DNA of 9,695 nucleotides from Planctomycetes bacterium RBG_16_43_13 (GTDB lineage Bacteria > Planctomycetota > MHYJ01), in the NCBI GenBank assembly GCA_001828445.1, contig MHYJ01000140.1:1-9695 (forward strand), written 5' to 3'. The notes below the pieces were generated by a model. The model made no database searches, was not told the DNA's origin, and worked only from the letters and a program-made list of their open reading frames with translations. Of this stretch, positions 5,427-9,695 are shown in pieces. Each line of letters begins with the position of its first letter. Position 1 is the stretch's first letter. Made by a program: the position numbers and the translations under genes.

Positions 5427-6529
5427 TGATTCAGCCTGACAAAGAAGCAATCATGACAGATATATATAAACGTAGAAAGATAAGGGTGCTGGTAGTTGAT
5501 GATTCTGCTATGGCAAGGAATATTCTTGTCTATGGACTTCACCAGTTTCCTTACATCGATGTCGTTGGATCAGCTCCGGATCCATACGTAGCCAAGGATC
5601 AGATACTTAAGTTGAATCCTGACGTCATCACACTCGATGTAGAAATGCCGAGGATGGACGGTCTCACATTTTTGAAAGTACTCATGGATTACCACCCCAT
5701 GCCGGTTATCATGGTAAGTTCAGTAACTAAAAGCGGATGTGACCTTACTATAAGATGTCTCGAGACAGGAGCTGCTGATTTTATCACTAAGCCCGATATT
5801 GACGAAACAGATGGCGCTGAGAGGATGCTGAATATGCTTGCAGAAAAGATCAGGTATGCGGCAAGAATGAATGTCATAAAAAAAAAGGCTGCAAGCGAAA
5901 TCGTTTCGCCTCCCCCTCTTCTGCCATCAGAACTTATCGAAGCTAAGAATAAGATCCTCGCCATAGGCGCATCAACAGGCGGAATAGAAGCTATTAGAAC
6001 CATCCTCTCAAGAATGCCTGCCAATGCCCCCGGGATAATCGTTACACAGCATATGCCCGAATTGTTTACAAAATCATTTGCAGAGAGATTGAATAATATC
6101 TGTCAGATAGAGGTCAGAGAAGCCAAATGCGGTGATAGTGTTATACCAGGACTTGCTCTGATAGCGCCTGGAAACTATCACATGACAATAAAGAGAAGCG
6201 GGGCAGGATATAATGTTGAAACGAATCAGTACCCTGAGGTGAACGGACACCGGCCATCCATAGATGTAATGTTTGAATCCGTTGCAAAATACGTGGGAAA
6301 TAATGCAGTAGGAGTGATATTGACTGGTATGGGCACAGACGGAGCAACAGGCCTCCTGACCATGAGGGAAAATGGGGCACGGACAATAGCCCAGGACGAA
6401 AAATCGTGTGCGGTGTTTGGCATGCCAAAGGCAGCGATAGAACTGGGCGCTGCAGAAAGGATTACCCCTATGGAGATGATAAATAAAGAGATCTTCAGAC
6501 TACTCGAGAAGAAGAGCTTATCGGAATAG
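5426..6529 (+). CDS. cheB: Chemotaxis response regulator / protein-glutamate methylesterase CheB
   Basis: CheB removes methyl groups from (and deamidates) receptor glutamates when phosphorylated, resetting receptor sensitivity. This copy has 367 residues and looks intact. The receiver domain (about 18-145) has the acidic pair D25-D26, the phosphorylated D71 (in LDVEMPRMDG) and K122. The methylesterase domain (about 175-362) has the catalytic triad S183 (GASTGG), H209 (TQHMP) and D305 (GMGTDG). The ATG at 5426 overlaps the cheA stop (TAATG), which indicates translational coupling and equal supply with CheA. An alternative ATG at 5453, behind an AAGAAG sequence, would remove nine residues ahead of the receiver domain. 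No cheR methyltransferase gene is present in the window. It is the last gene of the plus-strand operon. Confidence 0.93.
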   Translation: MIQPDKEAIMTDIYKRRKIRVLVVDDSAMARNILVYGLHQFPYIDVVGSAPDPYVAKDQILKLNPDVITLDVEMPRMDGLTFLKVLMDYHPMPVIMVSSVTKSGCDLTIRCLETGAADFITKPDIDETDGAERMLNMLAEKIRYAARMNVIKKKAASEIVSPPPLLPSELIEAKNKILAIGASTGGIEAIRTILSRMPANAPGIIVTQHMPELFTKSFAERLNNICQIEVREAKCGDSVIPGLALIAPGNYHMTIKRSGAGYNVETNQYPEVNGHRPSIDVMFESVAKYVGNNAVGVILTGMGTDGATGLLTMRENGARTIAQDEKSCAVFGMPKAAIELGAAERITPMEMINKEIFRLLEKKSLSE

Positions 6530-6606
6530 CGAAATACTCACTGGATGACCCTGTCTTGCCTGCGCCTGGATCGAATGAATATGCTGGTTATGCCTGAGTT
6601 TGAATA
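6530..6606. other. Convergent intergenic gap without a recognisable terminator
   Basis: The plus-strand cheB and the minus-strand receptor gene end facing each other across 77 bases. I looked for a G/C-rich stem followed by a T run on either strand and found none. Termination may be Rho-dependent, or the two mRNAs may overlap at their 3' ends. Confidence 0.4.
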
Positions 6607-8220
6607 CTACAACTTAAATTGAGAGGTCATTGCCTGCAACTCAGAGGCAATCATGGAGAGCTCGTTTGCCGCATGGCTTGTATCTTTAACACTCCCTGCT
6701 GCCTCGCTGGTTACCGTTGCTATACACTCTATATTGGATGATATCTCCCCTGCAGCTGCGGAATGCTGCTCTTCAGCTGCTGCAATCTGAACAATCATAT
6801 TTGACACTTTATTTACAATCTCCACGATACTAGTCAGGCTCTCACCTGCCTCGGATGCAAGCTCGACTCCTATATCCACATCTTTTTTGCCGTTGTTCAT
6901 AGCATCAACAGCCCCTGCAGTCCTCTTCTGAATAACCTCGATCTTCTCCCTTATTTCCTTTGTCGCCTTAGAAGTCTTCTCGGCAAGCTTTCTGACTTCG
7001 TCTGCAACGACCGCAAAACCTTTACCATGCTCTCCGGCCCTTGCTGCCTCAATCGCAGCATTCAATGCAAGAAGGTTGGTCTGGTCGGCAATATCATTAA
7101 TGACCAAAATAATCTCACCTATCTGATCAGAATTCCTGCCTAATTCTCCGATTGTTTTTGCAGACTCTTCAACAGACCTTGCTATGCTCTGCATGCCTGT
7201 TACTGTCCTTGAGACAATCTTTCCGCCATTAATAGCCATGTCAGAAGCCGTTCTGGCAAACTCCGATGCCTGACCTGTATTATTGGCAACCTGAATTACT
7301 GTTGCGCTCATCTCCTCTATAGCAGAAGCAACCTGTGCAACCTGTATGTTCTGATCCTGTGTTCCCCTGGAAATCTGTTCAGCCGTAGCCGACAACTGCA
7401 TGGCAGAAACACCAACACGCTGTGTCAGTTCCACTACTTTGGCAAGAACCATTGTCAGCTTGTCAGCAAAGGTATTAAAACCCTTTGCGACTTCCCCTGC
7501 CTCGTCCAGTCGGCTGGTATCCAGTCTGCGGCGCAGATCTCCATCACCCTCGGCAATTTCATTAAATGCCTTTGCAAGCTGATGCAATGGAGTAACTATC
7601 ATTCTGCTAATGAGGATTGCCATCGAAAGGCTTACAATAATCATTGCCAGACTGATGATTGTAACTATCACAGTGTTCCTCCTGGAAGTATCTTCAATAC
7701 TGTCCAGCTTACTGCTTAAGTGATCACTTGAATTCTTCTTAAATAAATCAAGCCTGTATCTAAGTTTTGAAGTTACTTCACCAAATCTTTTCATCCTGGA
7801 CTCAATGGACTGAACATCACCACTAATTAATCCATTAGCAATCAAACGTCCATCATTATTAAACTCATCAAATAATTTATTTATCTCTACAATGTCCTTT
7901 AGTCTTTCCGGGGCTCTTTTCCTGAGCTCATTTATTGATGCCGTAAATCTATCAACATTCTCATTAGATTTCAAAAGAATTCCCGCATCTGAGAATGTCC
8001 ATGCATTAGAAAAATGGTCTCCAATTGCATTGAATTCAGACGTTAAGATTTGCGCATGCTGAAGCGCTATAAAAGAGTTGTTCCTGAGTTCAACAGATTG
8101 ATTCCGGACATTTCTGCTTGATACAAAGGAAAACACTGCGGTACATACGAAGAGGAGCGATATTATACAGAAACAAATAAATATTTTCTGTTTTATTTGC
8201 AGGCAATGTAAGAACTTCAT
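6607..8220 (-). CDS. Methyl-accepting chemotaxis protein (transmembrane receptor)
   Basis: The 537-residue receptor has a membrane helix at about 13-34 and an all-helical periplasmic sensor of about 145 residues. The sensor shows no Cache or PAS signature and may be a four-helix bundle. A second membrane helix lies at about 183-205 and a HAMP domain at about 206-258 (IVTPLHQL start). The signalling helical hairpin has its tip near 370-412, including [20 protein letters not shown] and [16 protein letters not shown]. It senses an unidentified signal and controls CheA through CheW in polar arrays. No C-terminal CheR/CheB-tethering pentapeptide (NWETF type) is seen; the protein ends in QFKL. I chose the ATG at 8220 because GGAGGG (8225-8230) lies 4 bases upstream; a GTG at 8232 would sit inside that ribosome-binding site. 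It follows cheW by 23 bases. Confidence 0.93.
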   Translation of the reverse strand: MKFLHCLQIKQKIFICFCIISLLFVCTAVFSFVSSRNVRNQSVELRNNSFIALQHAQILTSEFNAIGDHFSNAWTFSDAGILLKSNENVDRFTASINELRKRAPERLKDIVEINKLFDEFNNDGRLIANGLISGDVQSIESRMKRFGEVTSKLRYRLDLFKKNSSDHLSSKLDSIEDTSRRNTVIVTIISLAMIIVSLSMAILISRMIVTPLHQLAKAFNEIAEGDGDLRRRLDTSRLDEAGEVAKGFNTFADKLTMVLAKVVELTQRVGVSAMQLSATAEQISRGTQDQNIQVAQVASAIEEMSATVIQVANNTGQASEFARTASDMAINGGKIVSRTVTGMQSIARSVEESAKTIGELGRNSDQIGEIILVINDIADQTNLLALNAAIEAARAGEHGKGFAVVADEVRKLAEKTSKATKEIREKIEVIQKRTAGAVDAMNNGKKDVDIGVELASEAGESLTSIVEIVNKVSNMIVQIAAAEEQHSAAAGEISSNIECIATVTSEAAGSVKDTSHAANELSMIASELQAMTSQFKL

Positions 8221-8243
8221 TATTCCCTCCACATAATAAAATA

Positions 8244-8702
8244 TTAAAGTATCCCCTGACTAACAATCAGGAGATCATCCAAATTTAAAACAGTTATCAG
8301 CCTTTCTTCTTTCCTGCCAATTCCCCTTATATACTTTGATCTTGAATTTTCATCAATGGCGGGGCATGCCTCAATGTCATTAACGTTAAGATTAATGACA
8401 TCTATAACTGCATCAACAACTAATCCTGCAAGCCTGTTGCCTGTGTCAACTACGATTATCCTCGACGAATCGGTATATTCCGCAACACTTTTTCCCATCC
8501 TTTTTCTGAGATCAATGACCGGGACGATCTTCCCCCTTAAATTTATTACACCTCCAACATAAGCCGGGGCCTTAGGAACCTTCACTGCCCCAATAACCCT
8601 TATGATCTCCTGAACCTTCATAATGTTGATCCCACATTGCTCATTACCTACCGTAAAGGTTACAATCTGTAATGCAATTTTTTCTATTGTATTAGATTTC
8701 AT
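8244..8702 (-). CDS. cheW: Chemotaxis coupling protein CheW
   Basis: The 152-residue single-domain protein matches the normal CheW length. Features include the opening [21 protein letters not shown] strands (about 13-33) and the conserved [13 protein letters not shown] segment (54-66). It also has a RIIVVDTG strand (81-88), the [11 protein letters not shown] strand (92-102) and a final [10 protein letters not shown] strand (136-145). CheW bridges receptors to the P5 domain of CheA in chemoreceptor arrays. The ATG at 8702 has an AGGTGA ribosome-binding sequence (8710-8715) 7 bases upstream. It lies 26 bases after the upstream cheB and directly before the receptor gene, so the three are probably co-transcribed. 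The CheA variant in this window has no P5 domain, so a different CheA is the more likely partner. Confidence 0.93.
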   Translation of the reverse strand: MKSNTIEKIALQIVTFTVGNEQCGINIMKVQEIIRVIGAVKVPKAPAYVGGVINLRGKIVPVIDLRKRMGKSVAEYTDSSRIIVVDTGNRLAGLVVDAVIDVINLNVNDIEACPAIDENSRSKYIRGIGRKEERLITVLNLDDLLIVSQGIL

Positions 8703-8728
8703 ATGTTAATCACCTGCCAGTGTTGAAT

Positions 8729-9695
8729 TCAAAGCATACTTATAATCTCACCCGCTATTTTGCCAAGCGGGACTATTTTATCTACGACACCACTATTTAT
8801 TGCTGCCTTCGGCATTCCAAATATAACGGATGTCTCCTCATCCTGGGCTATTGTCCTGCCGTTCATTTTCTTAATCATCTTAAGCCCCTCACATCCATCC
8901 TGTCCCATTCCTGTCATAATAACACCAAGGGCAGATTCAGCATACGTACGCGCTACGGATTCCATAGCAATATCAATTGAAGGCATATGAACAGTTGCAG
9001 GTTCAGATGTTAATTTTACATGAACTTCACCTGTCCTGCCTCTTTCAACTATAAGATTAGATCCTCCCTTGGCTATAAGGGCTAACCCGGGTTTAATCAG
9101 GTCACCATCCTTAGCCTCCCTGATCTCCATATGACATAACTCTTCCATCCTCCTGGCAAATGACGCAGTAAATAGCGGCAACATATGCTGCACAACGATG
9201 ATCCCGGCCGGAAAGTTATTTGGCAGCCTTGGCAATACATCCTGTAATGATTTGGGACCGCCGGTTGACGAGCCCATAATTACAAGTTTAATTCTGTTTG
9301 TATTCTTCCGCACACTAAAATCAGGTGACAGAACTTCGGCCGGCCCGGAGTATGTAAGACCTTTCAGTCTATATTTACTTCGTGCTACAACTTTTACCTT
9401 TGTGCAAATATCATTTTTTATATTTGTAATGTTAACTATATTACCGGATAAGTGTTTTGGCACAAAATCAACTGCGCCAATCTCCAGCGCCTTAATAGTC
9501 TCTCTGGCCCCTTCTTCGGTAAGAGAACTGACCATTATCACAGGCACCGGCGTATTCTTCATTAGATGCCTCAATGCATCGAGCCCATTGAGCCTGGGCA
9601 TCTCAATATCCATTGTAACTACATCCGGCGCCAGTGTCTTTACTTTCACTATTGCGTCTTCACCGTCCACTGCTTCTCCAATGACTTTTATGTCC
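8729..9695 (-). CDS. cheB: Second CheB methylesterase, 5' end off the window
   Basis: The reading frame enters from the right edge and shows 321 residues; about 35-40 N-terminal residues are missing compared with a whole CheB. The receiver part holds the phosphorylated aspartate in TMDIEMPRLNG (visible residue 29) and a conserved lysine in FVPKH. The methylesterase domain has the catalytic serine (GSSTGGP), histidine (VVQHM) and aspartate (GMGQDG) and ends normally in IAGEIISML. A GTG near 9670 is an internal valine codon, not the start, because the frame stays open with receiver-like sequence (DIKVIGEAVDGEDA). It heads the visible part of a cheB-cheW-receptor operon. It is clearly different in sequence from the plus-strand CheB, so the two look like paralogues rather than a recent duplication. 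Confidence 0.92.
   Translation of the reverse strand, partial: DIKVIGEAVDGEDAIVKVKTLAPDVVTMDIEMPRLNGLDALRHLMKNTPVPVIMVSSLTEEGARETIKALEIGAVDFVPKHLSGNIVNITNIKNDICTKVKVVARSKYRLKGLTYSGPAEVLSPDFSVRKNTNRIKLVIMGSSTGGPKSLQDVLPRLPNNFPAGIIVVQHMLPLFTASFARRMEELCHMEIREAKDGDLIKPGLALIAKGGSNLIVERGRTGEVHVKLTSEPATVHMPSIDIAMESVARTYAESALGVIMTGMGQDGCEGLKMIKKMNGRTIAQDEETSVIFGMPKAAINSGVVDKIVPLGKIAGEIISML

Noticed and set aside
4865..5542. 225-residue open frame antisense to cheA/cheB
   Set aside because: It is a shadow of well-supported genes on the other strand; its translation is rich in Ser, Ile and Pro without domains and lacks a start signal.
8251..8267. Short CCTGA/TCAGG hairpin near the end of cheW as a terminator
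   Set aside because: The stem is only 5 bp, lies within the cheW coding sequence and has no T run; cheW and the receptor gene are 23 bases apart and look co-transcribed.
1..9695. CRISPR arrays, tRNA or rRNA genes, insertion sequences and attachment sites
   Set aside because: Reading both strands showed no regularly spaced repeats, no tRNA- or rRNA-like segments and no transposase or integrase frames.

Overview
The window is a stretch of a flagellar motility and chemotaxis gene cluster. It holds ten genes in three transcription groups. GC content looks moderate, roughly 42-45% by eye. Gene order, canonical sigma-28 promoters and a MotC/MotD-type stator pair point to a Gram-negative flagellated bacterium. 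Nitrospirota or a Desulfobacterota-like lineage is my best guess, but it rests on general resemblance only. I see no transposase, integrase, CRISPR array, tRNA or rRNA.

Layout. (1) Positions 1527 to 1, minus strand: flgM (anti-sigma-28), then flgN (hook-filament junction chaperone), then after a 218-bp gap a TTG-started GAF-domain protein that runs off the left edge. (2) Positions 1528-1838: a divergent intergenic region with a sigma-28-type promoter facing each way and a G/C-rich palindromic repeat between them. (3) Positions 1839-6529, plus strand: a tight five-gene operon of a MerR-like regulator with a cysteine-rich tail, motA, motB, a cheA variant and cheB. (4) Positions 9695 to 6607, minus strand: a second, partial cheB, then cheW, then a methyl-accepting chemotaxis receptor. 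This group converges on the plus-strand operon across 77 bp with no obvious terminator.

How the genes fit together. MotA/MotB form the stator that drives the flagellar rotor. FlgM holds sigma-28 until the hook is finished, and FlgN delivers junction proteins. The receptor, CheW and the partial CheB are normal array and adaptation parts. The plus-strand CheA is not normal. It has an HPt domain, a pair of MshEN-like (T2SSE N-terminal) repeats, a dimerisation region and an ATPase, but stops exactly where the CheW-like P5 domain should begin. It is encoded directly after the stator genes and overlaps its own cheB. The first gene of that operon starts only about 10 bases after a near-perfect sigma-28 promoter, so its mRNA may be nearly leaderless.

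Most of the window is recognisable flagellar and chemotaxis machinery. The parts that deserve a second look are the P5-less CheA with its embedded repeats, the cysteine-rich MerR-like protein heading the stator operon, and the paired divergent sigma-28 promoters with the repeat between them.
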